Shown: positions 17,830 to 27,397, counted from the first letter of the stretch. The stretch: DNA of 64,000 nt from Gloeobacter morelensis MG652769 (GCF_021018745.1 NZ_CP063845.1:4340001-4404000); one strand, 5' to 3'. Made by a program: numbers and translations. The notes: a model not told the origin generated them from the letters alone.

Positions 17830-18816
17830 GTGGATATTGCCGAACTGGGTGAGCGGGGGCTGATTGCCCGGCTCGGGCGCTTTTTCGGCCATGCCCCGCA
17901 CATCCTGGTGCCGGGGGGTGACGATGCGGCAGTGGTTGTACCCGGCTCGGGGGCGCTGGTGGCCACCACCGATCTGCTCTTCGAGGAGGTGCACTTTAGC
18001 GACCGCACCACCGGCCCCTTCGATGTGGGCTGGCGCTCCGCCGCGGCCAACCTCTCGGATCTGGCTGCTATGGGTGCCACCCCCTTCGGCATGCTCGTCG
18101 GATTAGGGCTTACCTCCAGCACCAGCGTCGAGTGGGTGGAAGCGTTTTATGCAGGGTTCACCGCCTGCAGCGCGCCGGTGGGAGCCTTGCTGCTGGGAGG
18201 AGACACCTGCCGGGCCAAAAGCCGCACCGTGGCTGTCACTGCCCTAGGTACGGTCGAAGCGGGCCGTATACTCAGGCGCAACGCCGCCCGGCCGGGGGAC
18301 GCGCTGGTGGTGACGGGACATTTGGGTGCCTCGCGGGCGGGCCTTGCGGTGCTGCTCGAAGCGCAGCGCTACGCCCACCTTGGCGCACCGGTGCGCGAAG
18401 CGGTGGTGGCTGCCCACCGGCGACCCAGGCCACGCCTGGAGGTGCCGCCGCTCGTCTTTGCGCTGAGTGAGCGGGCCGCCGCCATGGATACCAGCGACGG
18501 CCTCACCGATGCGATTGCCCAGGTGTGTGCCCAAAGCGGCTGCGGCGCGGTGGTGGACCTGGCGGCCCTGCCTATCGACGCGGCGACAGCCCAGGTGGCC
18601 GCAAAGCAGGCCACCGCCTGGGCGCTCGGGGGCGGTGAGGATTACGAGCTGTTGATTGCGCTGGAGCCCGATGCCGCGACGCAACTGGTGCAACGGCTTG
18701 CAGCGATTGGTATCGGCGGGGCGATCGTCGGGCAGGCGGTGGCGGGAGACCAGGTTGTGGACACCGAAGACCGGCCGCTCGAAGCCCCCGGCTTCGAGCA
18801 CTTCAATCGACCGTAA
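17830..18816 (+). CDS. thiL: Thiamine-monophosphate kinase
   Basis: ThiL phosphorylates thiamine phosphate to thiamine diphosphate, the cofactor. The 328 residues show 'GDDAAVV', 'TTDLLFEEVHF', 'AAANLSDLAAMGATPFGMLV' (AIR-synthase-like Mg/ATP site), 'LLGGDTCR', 'MDTSDGLTDAI' and 'GGGEDYELL', all ThiL blocks. The start is a GTG immediately after the tic20 stop, with no spacer, so coupled translation is likely. Confidence 0.95.
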   Translation: MDIAELGERGLIARLGRFFGHAPHILVPGGDDAAVVVPGSGALVATTDLLFEEVHFSDRTTGPFDVGWRSAAANLSDLAAMGATPFGMLVGLGLTSSTSVEWVEAFYAGFTACSAPVGALLLGGDTCRAKSRTVAVTALGTVEAGRILRRNAARPGDALVVTGHLGASRAGLAVLLEAQRYAHLGAPVREAVVAAHRRPRPRLEVPPLVFALSERAAAMDTSDGLTDAIAQVCAQSGCGAVVDLAALPIDAATAQVAAKQATAWALGGGEDYELLIALEPDAATQLVQRLAAIGIGGAIVGQAVAGDQVVDTEDRPLEAPGFEHFNRP

Positions 18817-18844
18817 AATGGCGGTGTAGGCCCTGGAGTCGCCG

Positions 18845-20068
18845 ATGCAGTCCAAAAATTACTTCCGCAAGGGTTTCGGTCTCAAAGCCGAGGTGCAGGA
18901 CGATCTCAAGGCGGAGTACGAATCTTCGCTCATCCACGAAATTCGCGCCAACGGCTACACATTGCAGCGCGGCGGGGTGACCATTCGCCTGGCGGAGGCG
19001 TTCGGCTTTTGCTGGGGAGTGGACAAGGCGGTGTCGATGGCCTACGAGACGCACCGGAAGTTTCCCGACCGCCAGCTGTGGATCACCAACGAGATCATCC
19101 ACAACCCGCTGGTCAACCAGCACCTGCGCGCGATGGGCATCCGCTTTCTCGACGAAGACGAAAGCGGTCGGCGCGTGCCCAAGGACTTCGATCGCGTGAG
19201 CGAGGCGGATGTGGTGATTTTGCCCGCCTTCGGCGCTTCCACCCAGGAGATGCAGATTCTTGACGATAAAAACTGTGTCATCGTCGATACTACCTGCCCC
19301 TGGGTCTCGGCGGTCTGGAACCGGGTGGGCAAGTACGACCGGGCCGAATTCACCTCGATCATCCACGGCAAGTACCAGCACGAGGAGACGGTGGCGACCG
19401 CTTCGCGCGCCCGCCGCTATCTGGTGGTGCTCAACTTGGAGGAGGCCCAGCAGGTGTGCGACTACATCCTCCACGGCGGCGATCGCCGGGCGTTTTTGGC
19501 CCACTTCGGCCCGGCGGCTTGCGAGGGCTTCGACCCCGACTGCGACCTGGTGCGCGTCGGCATCGCCAATCAGACCACGATGCTCAAGGGCGAGACCGAG
19601 CGCATCGGCAAGTTGTTCGAGCGCACGATGATGCGCCGCTACGGCCCTGCGAACCTGGCCGACCACTTCATGAGCCACGACACGATCTGCGACGCCACCC
19701 AGGAGCGCCAGGACGCCATGTTCAAGCTCGTCGAGGAGCCGCTGGATCTGCTGGTCGTCATCGGCGGCTACAACTCCTCCAACACCACCCACCTGCAGGA
19801 GATTGCCGTCGAGCGGGGTCTGTCTTCCTTTCATATCGACGGGGCTGCCCGTCTGGTCTCGCCGCAATTTATCGAGCACCGCGACTTGCACAGCAAATCG
19901 CTGGTGCGCACCAAAAACTGGCTTCCGGCCGGAGCGGTGACCGTCGGGGTGACCGCCGGGGCTTCCACGCCCGACCGGGTGGTGGCCGAGGTGATCGCCC
20001 GGATTTTTGAACTGAAGGGCGTGGGCGAGCCGGGCGCCACCGCAGCCATATCCTCCTCGGCGCTCTAG
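18845..20068 (+). CDS. ispH: 4-hydroxy-3-methylbut-2-enyl diphosphate reductase
   Basis: IspH makes IPP and DMAPP from HMBPP, the last MEP-pathway step, feeding carotenoids, quinones and the hopanoids encoded nearby. The 407 residues are the longer cyanobacterial/plant form. Iron-sulfur Cys lie in '[10 protein letters not shown]', '[11 protein letters not shown]' and '[13 protein letters not shown]'. '[10 protein letters not shown]' and '[12 protein letters not shown]' match the substrate site. It overlaps the end of convergent ruvC by four bases. Confidence 0.96.
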   Translation: MQSKNYFRKGFGLKAEVQDDLKAEYESSLIHEIRANGYTLQRGGVTIRLAEAFGFCWGVDKAVSMAYETHRKFPDRQLWITNEIIHNPLVNQHLRAMGIRFLDEDESGRRVPKDFDRVSEADVVILPAFGASTQEMQILDDKNCVIVDTTCPWVSAVWNRVGKYDRAEFTSIIHGKYQHEETVATASRARRYLVVLNLEEAQQVCDYILHGGDRRAFLAHFGPAACEGFDPDCDLVRVGIANQTTMLKGETERIGKLFERTMMRRYGPANLADHFMSHDTICDATQERQDAMFKLVEEPLDLLVVIGGYNSSNTTHLQEIAVERGLSSFHIDGAARLVSPQFIEHRDLHSKSLVRTKNWLPAGAVTVGVTAGASTPDRVVAEVIARIFELKGVGEPGATAAISSSAL

Positions 20069-20637
20069 AGCGCCGAGGGTAGCCCTGCGCCTTCACTACG
20101 CAGCCCAGCGCCCTTAACCGACGCGCTGTAGGCGGGAACGGCTTCGCGGGCGGCGGGGGGCAAGCGGTGGAACCAGCCGGTGAGGGCGATGGCCAGGGCG
20201 TCGGCGGCGTCGTCGGGTTTGGGCACGGCAATCAGCCCCAACTCGCGCTGCACGGCCTCCTGGATGGCGCGTTTGTCGGCGCGGCCGTCGCCGGCGAGGG
20301 CGAGTTTGACCTGGGGCGGACTGAATTCGACATAGGGCACCCCGTGCTGGGCGGCGCACAGGAGCACCACCCCCCGCGCCTGGGCCACCGAGATCGTGTT
20401 GCCCATCTTGTAGAAGAAGAGTTTTTCGATAGCAACCAGGTCGGGCTTGTGGGCAGAAAATAAACTGTTGATGTCTTCGTAGATGGCCGCAAGTCTTGCT
20501 TCGAAGGCGGTTTTTGCCGAAGTCTGCACGATGCCGTAGTCGCACACCACCGGCGGAGCGCTGTCAAAAAAGTCGAGCACTCCGTAACCGACGATCGCCA
20601 CGCCCGGATCGAGACCGAAAATCCGCATGCCGCACAT
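20065..20637 (-). CDS. ruvC: Holliday junction endonuclease RuvC
   Basis: RuvC cuts Holliday junctions with RuvAB. The 190 residues show '[20 protein letters not shown]' with the first catalytic Asp, '[20 protein letters not shown]' with the catalytic Glu, then '[20 protein letters not shown]' and the acidic '[12 protein letters not shown]'. The start may be the Met at 20628 (family-typical MRI-) instead of 20637. The C-terminal 25 residues extend past the usual end. Confidence 0.94.
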   Translation of the reverse strand: MCGMRIFGLDPGVAIVGYGVLDFFDSAPPVVCDYGIVQTSAKTAFEARLAAIYEDINSLFSAHKPDLVAIEKLFFYKMGNTISVAQARGVVLLCAAQHGVPYVEFSPPQVKLALAGDGRADKRAIQEAVQRELGLIAVPKPDDAADALAIALTGWFHRLPPAAREAVPAYSASVKGAGLRSEGAGLPSAL

Positions 20638-20726
20638 TTTGCGAGATACTGCCCAGACTACAACCTGCGGACGCTAAATCTTCAGGGGTTTACTATCATC
20701 GGGGGTGGATATTCGCAGGAGATGCT

Positions 20727-21167
20727 ATGCGCTGGGCCGGATATGGACTGTTGTGCACCGTGTTGCTCCTGGCCGGCTGCGGCGAAGCGAGCAAAATCGA
20801 AATCGCCCTCAAAGATCTCGTCGTCGTCGACTGCCCCCCCGGCAGTAAAGGGGGAGCGAGCATCAGCCTCAACGACTCGGTCAACGTGCCGACGCGCTGC
20901 TACCGCCTTCGGGGGACGGCGGTCAATCCTGCCGAGAAACCGGCCAAAAATGTCGACGTTTTCGGCAAGATCACCGACGCCAACGGCACCCTCGCCATTA
21001 CCCGGCGGCGGGTAGGTTCGCTGGCTGAGGTTGCGGCGGGGACCAGTGCGATCGCACTCGATGTCTACCTGCCCGAGACGGCCAAGCCTCCCTTTAAACT
21101 CGAAAATATGAAAGCGGCGGGTTTTCCCAACCAGGTCGACCGGCGCCAGAACGCCGGGGGCAGCTAG
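20727..21167 (+). CDS. Small exported lipoprotein
   Basis: The 146-residue protein has a lipobox 'LLLAGCGEA' (Cys18). The mature part is a beta-rich domain; two Cys may form a disulfide. The pattern 'GTAVNPAEKPAKNVDVFGKI' to 'VAAGTSAIALDVYLPE' resembles FxLYD/immunoglobulin-like extracytoplasmic domains that describe comparative terms, but I cannot name the family. The ATG at 20727 follows a 'aggaga' ribosome site at 20717. Confidence 0.7.
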   Translation: MRWAGYGLLCTVLLLAGCGEASKIEIALKDLVVVDCPPGSKGGASISLNDSVNVPTRCYRLRGTAVNPAEKPAKNVDVFGKITDANGTLAITRRRVGSLAEVAAGTSAIALDVYLPETAKPPFKLENMKAAGFPNQVDRRQNAGGS

Positions 21168-21182
21168 AGCAGGTGTCAGGCG

Positions 21183-21368
21183 TCAGGTGGCCAGACGAAA
21201 CGCCTGCGATTCGAGGGCAAGCACCACCGGGCCGTACTCGTCCCCTTCGTCCAGTTCGATAATCCACAGCCCGGAGCGATCGAGGGCGCGAATGCGGCCG
21301 AGTTGTCCCCAGTAGCACTCGTAGAGGACAATCACCTGCCGGCCTAAAAAGCTGAGTCCCTGTAACAT
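21183..21368 (-). CDS. 61-residue hypothetical protein
   Basis: A short beta-rich sequence, 'LGRQVIVLYECYWGQLGRIR' then 'LWIIELDEGDEYGPVVLA', looks like a small SH3/KOW-like barrel. It lies tail to tail with the lipoprotein gene. The pattern of hydrophobic and charged residues looks protein-like, but no family is recognised. Confidence 0.5.
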   Translation of the reverse strand: MLQGLSFLGRQVIVLYECYWGQLGRIRALDRSGLWIIELDEGDEYGPVVLALESQAFRLAT

Positions 21369-21527
21369 CTCCTACTTCGCTCCCACCGTGTACCCCTTAA
21401 CCTACTGACCACTGCGTCCGGCTGGTCTGTGCCCGGACCGGTTGTTATAATTTATTCCGTGAAAGTCGGTTTTGAGTGTATTTTACATAGCAAAAGTCAA
21501 AATATCGCGGAATCCTACATAGCTATC

Positions 21528-22004
21528 ATGCCGAAGGCCACGGGGGAGAAGAAAAAGGGTAAGACCGGGCGACCAAAAAAGTTTGGACGTCCCTCGAAGT
21601 CTTATTATCTGGTCTTACCCGAGGATGTGGTGATTCGCCTGCGCGAGATCGACTCCGACATGGCGACGGCAATCGTCAAGCTGGTGGAGGGCACCCAGTT
21701 CACCCCGGTACCCGACGGTGTCGAGGTGCACCTGCTGGCTCCGGAGACGGCGCTGGTGTGGGTGGGGGAGATTGCCCCGCTGTTGAGCTGGCCGGGAGTT
21801 TTCCTGCACAAAGTCGAGGTGGGTCGCTTTTTACTCGTGCTCGACCGCCACTACGATCTGGCGCGCTTCGAACTCGATGTGCGCGACTGGATCGAAGCGG
21901 GAAAATCTACCGGTGAGGAGGCCGACGCTTTTGAGAAACTGGCCGAGGGCTTGCGCCAGATGCGCCTGCAAAACCAGTCGCTGCGCGGTGCCACCTTTTT
22001 GTAA
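21528..22004 (+). CDS. Hypothetical protein with AT-hook-like N terminus
   Basis: The 158-residue protein begins with a basic tail, 'KKGKTGRPKKFGRPSKSYY', holding two GRPxK cores like AT-hooks, so DNA binding is possible. The body is a mixed alpha/beta domain ending in a long helix. The frame is open 33 codons upstream, but the ATG at 21528 gives the sensible start. It is separated from fur by 110 bases. No family recognised. Confidence 0.6.
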   Translation: MPKATGEKKKGKTGRPKKFGRPSKSYYLVLPEDVVIRLREIDSDMATAIVKLVEGTQFTPVPDGVEVHLLAPETALVWVGEIAPLLSWPGVFLHKVEVGRFLLVLDRHYDLARFELDVRDWIEAGKSTGEEADAFEKLAEGLRQMRLQNQSLRGATFL

Positions 22005-22115
22005 CAAATTGTAGAGAGTGGATCACATTTATTTAGATCTCCACTGGTCGGGGCTGCCCATTCCTGCTGCTGCTCGTGTATATTGTCAATAAGCAAAGCT
22101 TTTTGAGAACGGCCC

Positions 22116-22577
22116 ATGGTCAACTCTACCCAGTACACATCGGCGGCCCTCAAAGCGGAACTCAATTCGAAGGGCTGGCGGATGACTCCCCAGCGCGAGA
22201 CGATCTTGAAGGTGTTCCAGGAGCTGCCGGAGGGCAATCACCTCAATGCCGAGGAGCTGCACGCGCGGCTGGAGACATCGAGCGGCATCAGTCTTTCGAC
22301 GGTTTACCGCACGTTGAAGCTCATGGCGCGCATGGGCATCCTGCGCGAGCTTGAACTGGCCGAAGGCCACAAGCACTACGAAATTAACCAACCCTACCCC
22401 CACCACCACCACCATCTGGTCTGCGTCAAGTGCTACCGCACCATCGAATTTAAAAGCAACCCAATTCTCACCATCGGTTCGAAGGCGGCCATCGAGCGCG
22501 GCTTCAAGCTGCTCGACTGCCAGCTGACCATCCACGCGGTTTGCCCGGAGTGCCAGCGCTCGATCGTGCCGCTGTAG
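22116..22577 (+). CDS. fur: Ferric uptake regulator (FurA-like)
   Basis: Fur represses iron-uptake genes when bound to Fe(II). The 153 residues match cyanobacterial FurA along their length: winged helix 'KGWRMTPQRETILKVFQELP' and 'ISLSTVYRTLKLMARMGILR', then 'EGHKHYEI' and the His-rich 'PHHHHHLVCVKC'. A second CxxC, 'CPECQ', ends the protein; the two CxxC pairs form the structural zinc site. No textbook Fur box was found by eye in the 110 bases upstream. The iron uptake operon at 10.8-13.9 kb is a plausible target. Confidence 0.93.
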   Translation: MVNSTQYTSAALKAELNSKGWRMTPQRETILKVFQELPEGNHLNAEELHARLETSSGISLSTVYRTLKLMARMGILRELELAEGHKHYEINQPYPHHHHHLVCVKCYRTIEFKSNPILTIGSKAAIERGFKLLDCQLTIHAVCPECQRSIVPL

Positions 22578-22602
22578 CGGTCCCCGCCCTTAAAATAGGG
22601 CG

Positions 22603-24309
22603 ATGATTTCCCGCCGGTTGTTTTCTCTGTTCGCCCTGGGCGGGCTGTGGCCGCTGCTTCAGCCTACTGCGGTGCTGGCCCGCGAGCGCCGCAACTGGGT
22701 GGAGCGCACCCTGGCGAGCCTGAGCCTCGAAGCGAAAATCGGCCAAGTCATGATGCCGATGCTCGAATCGCCCGAGGAGGGGCGCGTTTTAGTCGAGCGC
22801 TTTGGAGTGGGGGGATTGATCATCTACCGCACCGGCGCGCGCGCCCTGGCCGAGCAACTCAATGCCCTGCAGGCGGCCAGTGCCGTGCCGCTGTTGGTGA
22901 GCGCCGATTTCGAGCGCGGGGTGGGTGCTTACATCGACGGGGCCACGGACTTGCCTATCGCCATGGCCCTGGGGGCGGCGGGGGATACGGCTCTGGCGCG
23001 CGCGGCGGGGGAGATCACCGCCCGCGAGGCGCGCGCCCTCGGGGTGCACGTCGTCTTTGCGCCGGTACTCGATGTCAACAACAACCCGCGCAACCCGATC
23101 ATCAACGTGCGCTCCTTCGGCCAGTCGCCTGAGTTGGTAAGCCGCCTGGGAGCAGCCTACATCGCCGGGCTGGAGTCCCAGGGGGCGATGGCCACCGCCA
23201 AGCACTTTCCCGGCCACGGCAACGTCAGCGCCGACACCCACCGCGAATTGGCCGCCCTCCCAGGCAACCTGGTCGCTCTGGAACAAGTCGAGCTGAAACC
23301 CTTTCGCAGTGTGCTGTCCGGCCGCGCTCCCCACGGCGTCATGGCCGCCCATCTCTGGGTACAGGCGATTGATCCCGAGCCGGTGCCTGCCACCTGTTCG
23401 CCCCGGGTAATCGAGGGCTTTTTGCGGCGGGAGTTGGGTTATGGCGGCCTGGTCTACACCGATTCGCTGGGGATGGGGGCGGTCGTCGAGTACGCAAAAG
23501 GCGACTACGCCCGCGCCCAGGTGCTCGCCCTCGAAGCGGGCTGCGATGTGCTGGTCATCCCGACCGGCCTGAATGCGAAGGGCGAACAGTCACCGCTAGT
23601 AGGTGTGGAGATCGGAACGAAAGCGATTCGTACGGCTCTTCGCGAAGGGCGCCTGAGCGAAGCGCGCCTGGACCGCTCGGTGCGGCGCATTCTGGAGGCC
23701 AAAGCCTGGGCGGGTCTGGATCGCTCCTCACAAGTCAATCTGGCTGGTCTCGCCATCCTGGGCAATGCTGCCCACCAGCAGGCAGCCGAGCGCATCGCCC
23801 GCCGCGCCCTCACCCTGGTGCAAGATCGCGGTCCACTATTGCCGCTTGCCCCCGAACGCCGGTTGGGGGTGGTGAGCCTCACCAACTTTGAAGGGGCAGG
23901 AGCCTTCGGCCGCGACAGCGATGAATTTGTTCCTGCCCTCAGGCGTTTGCGCCCCTTTGAGCATGTTCGTTTGTCGCTGGTACCCACCCCCGCCGAACTG
24001 GAGGCCGCCCGCACCCTGGCGCGCAACTGCGACGCGCTGGTGGTGGCCGCTTACTTGAAAGTCTTCGTGGGCGACAACAGCGCGGATCTGATCCCCGTAC
24101 ACCTGAAGGCCCTTGAGGACCTCCGGGCCGTCAATCCGCGCATCGTATTTATCTCCTTCGGCAGCCCCTACGCCCTGACGGCCATGCGGCAGCTGCCGAC
24201 GCTCATTTGCGCCTACGACGATTCCAAAGCGAGCCAAGTGACGGCTGCCGCCGCCCTATTTTCCGCTGAGCCTTGGCGCGGCAAACTGCCTGTCAGCATC
24301 GAGCGTTAA
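22603..24309 (+). CDS. Glycoside hydrolase family 3, NagZ-like beta-N-acetylhexosaminidase
   Basis: The 568-residue protein has an N-terminal signal ('FALGGLWPLLQPTAVLA'). The GH3 barrel (about 30-350) has 'VSADFERG', 'FAPVLDVNNNP', the NagZ hallmark 'AKHFPGHGNVSADTH' whose Asp/His act in catalysis, and 'VYTDSLGMGAV' with the nucleophile Asp. A C-terminal alpha/beta domain (about 380-568) is like that of two-domain NagZ/NahA proteins. Likely role is release of GlcNAc during peptidoglycan turnover outside the cytoplasm. It follows fur by 25 bases. Confidence 0.9.
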   Translation: MISRRLFSLFALGGLWPLLQPTAVLARERRNWVERTLASLSLEAKIGQVMMPMLESPEEGRVLVERFGVGGLIIYRTGARALAEQLNALQAASAVPLLVSADFERGVGAYIDGATDLPIAMALGAAGDTALARAAGEITAREARALGVHVVFAPVLDVNNNPRNPIINVRSFGQSPELVSRLGAAYIAGLESQGAMATAKHFPGHGNVSADTHRELAALPGNLVALEQVELKPFRSVLSGRAPHGVMAAHLWVQAIDPEPVPATCSPRVIEGFLRRELGYGGLVYTDSLGMGAVVEYAKGDYARAQVLALEAGCDVLVIPTGLNAKGEQSPLVGVEIGTKAIRTALREGRLSEARLDRSVRRILEAKAWAGLDRSSQVNLAGLAILGNAAHQQAAERIARRALTLVQDRGPLLPLAPERRLGVVSLTNFEGAGAFGRDSDEFVPALRRLRPFEHVRLSLVPTPAELEAARTLARNCDALVVAAYLKVFVGDNSADLIPVHLKALEDLRAVNPRIVFISFGSPYALTAMRQLPTLICAYDDSKASQVTAAAALFSAEPWRGKLPVSIER

Positions 24310-24397
24310 ATGTTGTGTGGGTGATTCGAGGATGCCGCACCAACTTGAGTAGATGTGTGCGTGCCATTGCGCGCTATTGCCGGTTCAGCAAAGCTTA

Positions 24398-25225
24398 TTA
24401 AGATAGCGAAAAGTCCAGATTGACGGGCTCTTCCAACAGGACATTGATCATATTCATGTTGGTGCTTTGGACCTCCGGGCTGACCGACTCGACTTGAAAA
24501 TTGCTCGTCCATACACGGCCTTCGCCACCGAGCAAAACGCCAAAAGCAATGTGCATGCTGGTGGGTGGGATATCGAGTACAACCGCGTAGCGCGCCCAGT
24601 CTGTCGTGCCGCGAACCGGCCGGTTGTGCATGTTGTCAAAGCCTAACACCCTGCCCATGTCTCCATCGATGCGCATCCACAACCCCGCCCAGGTTGCAGC
24701 CTCGGTTTTGAGATTCGCGGACAGACGCAGGCGCATACCCAGGTAGCGCGAAGCGCTAATTGTCTGCACAAGAGTACCGAAGCCAGCGGGTGTGGCGACG
24801 ATACTCTGCATCAAAATACCAGTCTTGCCCTGCGGGTCCGTCGTCCCATTTCTATAGACGGCATAGTCCTGGGGATGACTGCCGACAAGCATCCAGCCTT
24901 CAGGAACCCGTTCTTGATTTTGAGCACATTGCATAGAATCCTCGCTTTTGATGTTGGCTTGGTTAGTAAAGTCGTCGTCTTCCAAGTTCAGGTGGAAGGC
25001 CCTGAATAAATAGAAGAGGGTTTGCCGGTCCACGCCAGTATCGCCATTGAGCACCTTGGCGATCGTGATCGGAGCCAGCCCAGTGAGCCCGCTCAGCTCT
25101 TCGAGGGTATAGCGATCCCCATCGTTGCTCCAAATTTCCATGTTGTGTTTGGTGTCCTGGAGTTTCTTGAAGCCCTTGGCTGTGAGGATGACGCCACGCC
25201 TGCGCTTGGGAGCTAAACTTTTCAT
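24398..25225 (-). CDS. HTH protein with C-terminal beta-sandwich-like domain
   Basis: From 'MKSLAPKRRRGVILTAKGFK' (275 residues) the N-terminal 85 residues are the cyanobacterial HTH module also seen fused to WD40 or pentapeptide proteins: 'YTLEELSGLTGLAPITIAKV' and 'DRQTLFYLFRAFHL'. Residues about 105-265 form a beta-rich domain with 'DWARYAVVLDIPPTSMHIAF', resembling the jelly-roll-like domain found in some bacterial AraC-type regulators. A longer start at 25312 is possible. No target is evident; its neighbour is a truncated SDR gene. Confidence 0.65.
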   Translation of the reverse strand: MKSLAPKRRRGVILTAKGFKKLQDTKHNMEIWSNDGDRYTLEELSGLTGLAPITIAKVLNGDTGVDRQTLFYLFRAFHLNLEDDDFTNQANIKSEDSMQCAQNQERVPEGWMLVGSHPQDYAVYRNGTTDPQGKTGILMQSIVATPAGFGTLVQTISASRYLGMRLRLSANLKTEAATWAGLWMRIDGDMGRVLGFDNMHNRPVRGTTDWARYAVVLDIPPTSMHIAFGVLLGGEGRVWTSNFQVESVSPEVQSTNMNMINVLLEEPVNLDFSLS

Positions 25226-25385
25226 TTTCGCCGGTTCCTTGGAGCCTTCGGCCAGTCTCTGGTTGCGTGCGATGCCGCGTAACCCGTTCTGAGCACCAAT
25301 ATGGGGCAGCAAGGGCGTCTATGCCAGCAAAGATCTATGCGATAAGACAAAAGCTCTGGGACCGTAGCCTGCGAACAAACGGACC

Positions 25386-25738
25386 TCAAACATGCATGAA
25401 ACCGCCATTGACGACGAGATCTTCGCCGGTGATGTAGGACGCTTCGTCGCTGGCTGGAAACACCACCGCCTGGGCGATTTCCGCCGGTGTGCCCGTGCGG
25501 CCAAGGGGAGCCGACTGCTTGACGAAGGCGGCAAAGCCGTCGAGCGCTGCTTGGGAGAGGCCCATCTTGCCCTGGAAGGGTGTGGGAATTAGGCCGGGAC
25601 TGACCGCGTTGACCCGGATCCCGCGCGGGGCCAGTTCGGCGGCGAGGGTGCGGGCCAACGCGCGCACCGCCGCCTTGGTGGCAAAGTAGACGCTGCCCAT
25701 TGCCATGCCCTTTTTGTGAACCGCCGAGGCGTCGCCTT
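25386..25738 (-). pseudogene. Short-chain dehydrogenase, N-terminal half lost
   Basis: About 110 residues match the C-terminal half of an SDR: 'SVYFATKAAVRALARTLAAE' with the catalytic YxxxK, 'LAPRGIRVNAVSPGLIPTPF', and the family end 'DEASYITGEDLVVNGGFMHV'. The Rossmann GxxxGxG half and catalytic Ser are missing. Homology stops at about 25738, where an IS30-type transposase end begins on the same strand, so the gene was probably cut by that element. Confidence 0.8.
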
Positions 25739-25739
25739 C

Positions 25740-25851
25740 TCAATTTTGAAGTGCCACAGGGCCTGACTCACCCAAGAACACCTCTCGCGAGGTCCGATAA
25801 CCCAGCGATTTTCGCAGCCGGTCATTCAGCAAGTCTACGGCCTGCTGCATT
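25740..25851 (-). pseudogene. IS30-family transposase C-terminal remnant
   Basis: The frame encodes 'LLNDRLRKSLGYRTSREVF' and stops at 25740, the typical C-terminal end of IS30-type DDE transposases (LNxRPRKxLGYxTPxEVF). The catalytic core is absent; the DNA upstream (25860-26080) shows no homology I recognise and no gene. It abuts the truncated SDR. Confidence 0.7.
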
Positions 25852-26087
25852 CGACGCGGCAGAGCACCCCACGTCTGTCCTTGGCCGTTACCGCGGCTCC
25901 GCCCGGGGAGCGCTTTCGGGCTCACCAGGGTCCTGCGGCGCGCTGCTCTCGTTCGGCTGCGCGGATGGCTCACAGAAAACCCGACGGCTATACAACCGGA
26001 AGGAGAAAGCATTGTGTCCACCGGCAGAGGGGATAGATGCCGTTAAAGCATTAGTTTTGATTCACAAACTTGCACAGGGCCACGGCC

Positions 26088-26282
26088 ATGGAAAATCTTG
26101 AAACCGCCAGAGATATGCCCGAGACGCTACGCAGCTCGATCGAGATGCTCATGCTCGACACTACCGAGCCGCTCGATCCGCTGCTGTCGCTCAAGCTCAC
26201 CAACCTGACGATGAACGTTGCCAAGATCGTCTACATGATGGGATTACAGGACGGCCGCTCCGGTTCTTCTGTGTACTCCTGA
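26088..26282 (+). CDS. 64-residue hypothetical protein
   Basis: From ATG 26088 the protein is mostly helical: 'METLR..IEMLMLDTTEPLDP'-type N half and 'LKLTNLTMNVAKIVYMMGLQ'. It has no signal peptide. An upstream in-frame start at 26070 adds six residues. It stands alone between the IS30 scar and the peroxidase gene; no family recognised. Confidence 0.5.
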   Translation: MENLETARDMPETLRSSIEMLMLDTTEPLDPLLSLKLTNLTMNVAKIVYMMGLQDGRSGSSVYS

Positions 26283-26424
26283 GCATACGCCGCACTGCAA
26301 AGTCGATATAAATTGTATTTGTACATCTATGTAGCGCCGACAATGTGCGGCGCAGTAGAAAAGTCGGCCGAAGCATTTGTCCGACGGTAGCATCTGAAAG
26401 CTGCTCGCAAAAGCGAGGATTTCA

Positions 26425-26907
26425 GTGGCTACCGTCAGCGATATTACTGTCCAGACCATGGATGGACAGGCCCGTTCCCTTGGCGAATACAGAGGACATG
26501 TCCTGCTTATTGTCAACGTCGCTTCCTACTGTGGCTATACGCCCCAGTATGCGGGCCTCGAAAGGCTCTACCGCCGCTACAAAGATGCCGGGTTGCGGTT
26601 GCTGGCCTTTCCCTGCAACGACTTCGGAGGACAGGAACCGGGTTCCAACGCCGAGATCGTCCAGTTTTGCAGCCGCTACGACGTCAGCTTCGAACTGTTC
26701 GACAAGGTGGGTGCGCGCGGCTATTACAAGCACCCCCTGTACGTGCGCCTAAGCGAAGCGGTCGAACCTGCGGGAGATGTGTCCTGGAATTTTGAGAAAT
26801 TTTTGATCGCCAGATCGGGGGAGGTCATGGGCCGTTACCGCAGCGGCATCGGCCCGGAAGATCCGCAACTGGTTGGCGATATCGAACGCGAGCTGGCGAA
26901 AAGTTAG
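26425..26907 (+). CDS. Glutathione peroxidase-family peroxidase
   Basis: The 160-residue thioredoxin-fold protein has 'VNVASYCGYTPQYAGLE' with a Cys at the catalytic position (Cys variant, not selenocysteine). 'LAFPCNDFGGQEPGSNAEI' includes the resolving-type Cys and Gln, and 'WNFEKFLI' the conserved Trp/Asn. Such enzymes reduce lipid or organic hydroperoxides, often with NADPH or thioredoxin. The start is a GTG at 26425 by the domain boundary. Confidence 0.93.
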   Translation: MATVSDITVQTMDGQARSLGEYRGHVLLIVNVASYCGYTPQYAGLERLYRRYKDAGLRLLAFPCNDFGGQEPGSNAEIVQFCSRYDVSFELFDKVGARGYYKHPLYVRLSEAVEPAGDVSWNFEKFLIARSGEVMGRYRSGIGPEDPQLVGDIERELAKS

Positions 26908-26908
26908 T

Positions 26909-27397
26909 TTATTGCTTGTTGCCTTTGCTGCCCTTAACTTTGCTGTCCTTGACCGCATTGCCAAATTTGCTGCTCAGGAAGCTGCGGAACTTGTTGATCA
27001 AGTTGGGTTTTGGGCGCTGGGCAAGCTGGATCTGGTCGTCGGGAAATTCCTTGCGCCGAAAACCGTACTCTAGTGGATTGGTGGCCTTGCGCAAAGCGGC
27101 GTACTGCCTGAGGGCGCTCTGGCGCAGTTTTTCTTCGGAATCGAAAATCGCCTGCTCGACGAGATTAGAAGCAACGGCGATCGCCCCGGCCGCCTTCCAC
27201 TCGTCCTGGCCGGACTCGCGCACGAAAATTTCAAAGGTCGGCTCACCCTTTTTCTCGGCCGCCTCGTAGCGGCGGCGCGCCTGAAATTCTTCGTCACTCA
27301 GCCGCGGTGCCGCACGACGGCGCTTGGGCGCGGCAGGTTTGGCGGGCTCGACGGGTTTGCCGAAGCCTTTCGCTCGGGGGTCCGATTGCTCTGCCAT
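26909..27397 (-). CDS. Conserved cyanobacterial protein, possibly HHL1-like
   Basis: From 'MAEQSDPRAKGFGKPVEPAK' (162 residues), preceded by an 'aaggag' ribosome site. The N-terminal third is Pro/Lys/Arg-rich and disordered. The core 'FVRESGQDEWKAAGAIAVAS' and 'KATNPLEYGFRRKEF' recalls plant/cyanobacterial HHL1-type proteins linked to photosystem II protection; I hold this only loosely. The C terminus is basic. It converges on the peroxidase gene with one base between stops. Confidence 0.6.
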   Translation of the reverse strand: MAEQSDPRAKGFGKPVEPAKPAAPKRRRAAPRLSDEEFQARRRYEAAEKKGEPTFEIFVRESGQDEWKAAGAIAVASNLVEQAIFDSEEKLRQSALRQYAALRKATNPLEYGFRRKEFPDDQIQLAQRPKPNLINKFRSFLSSKFGNAVKDSKVKGSKGNKQ

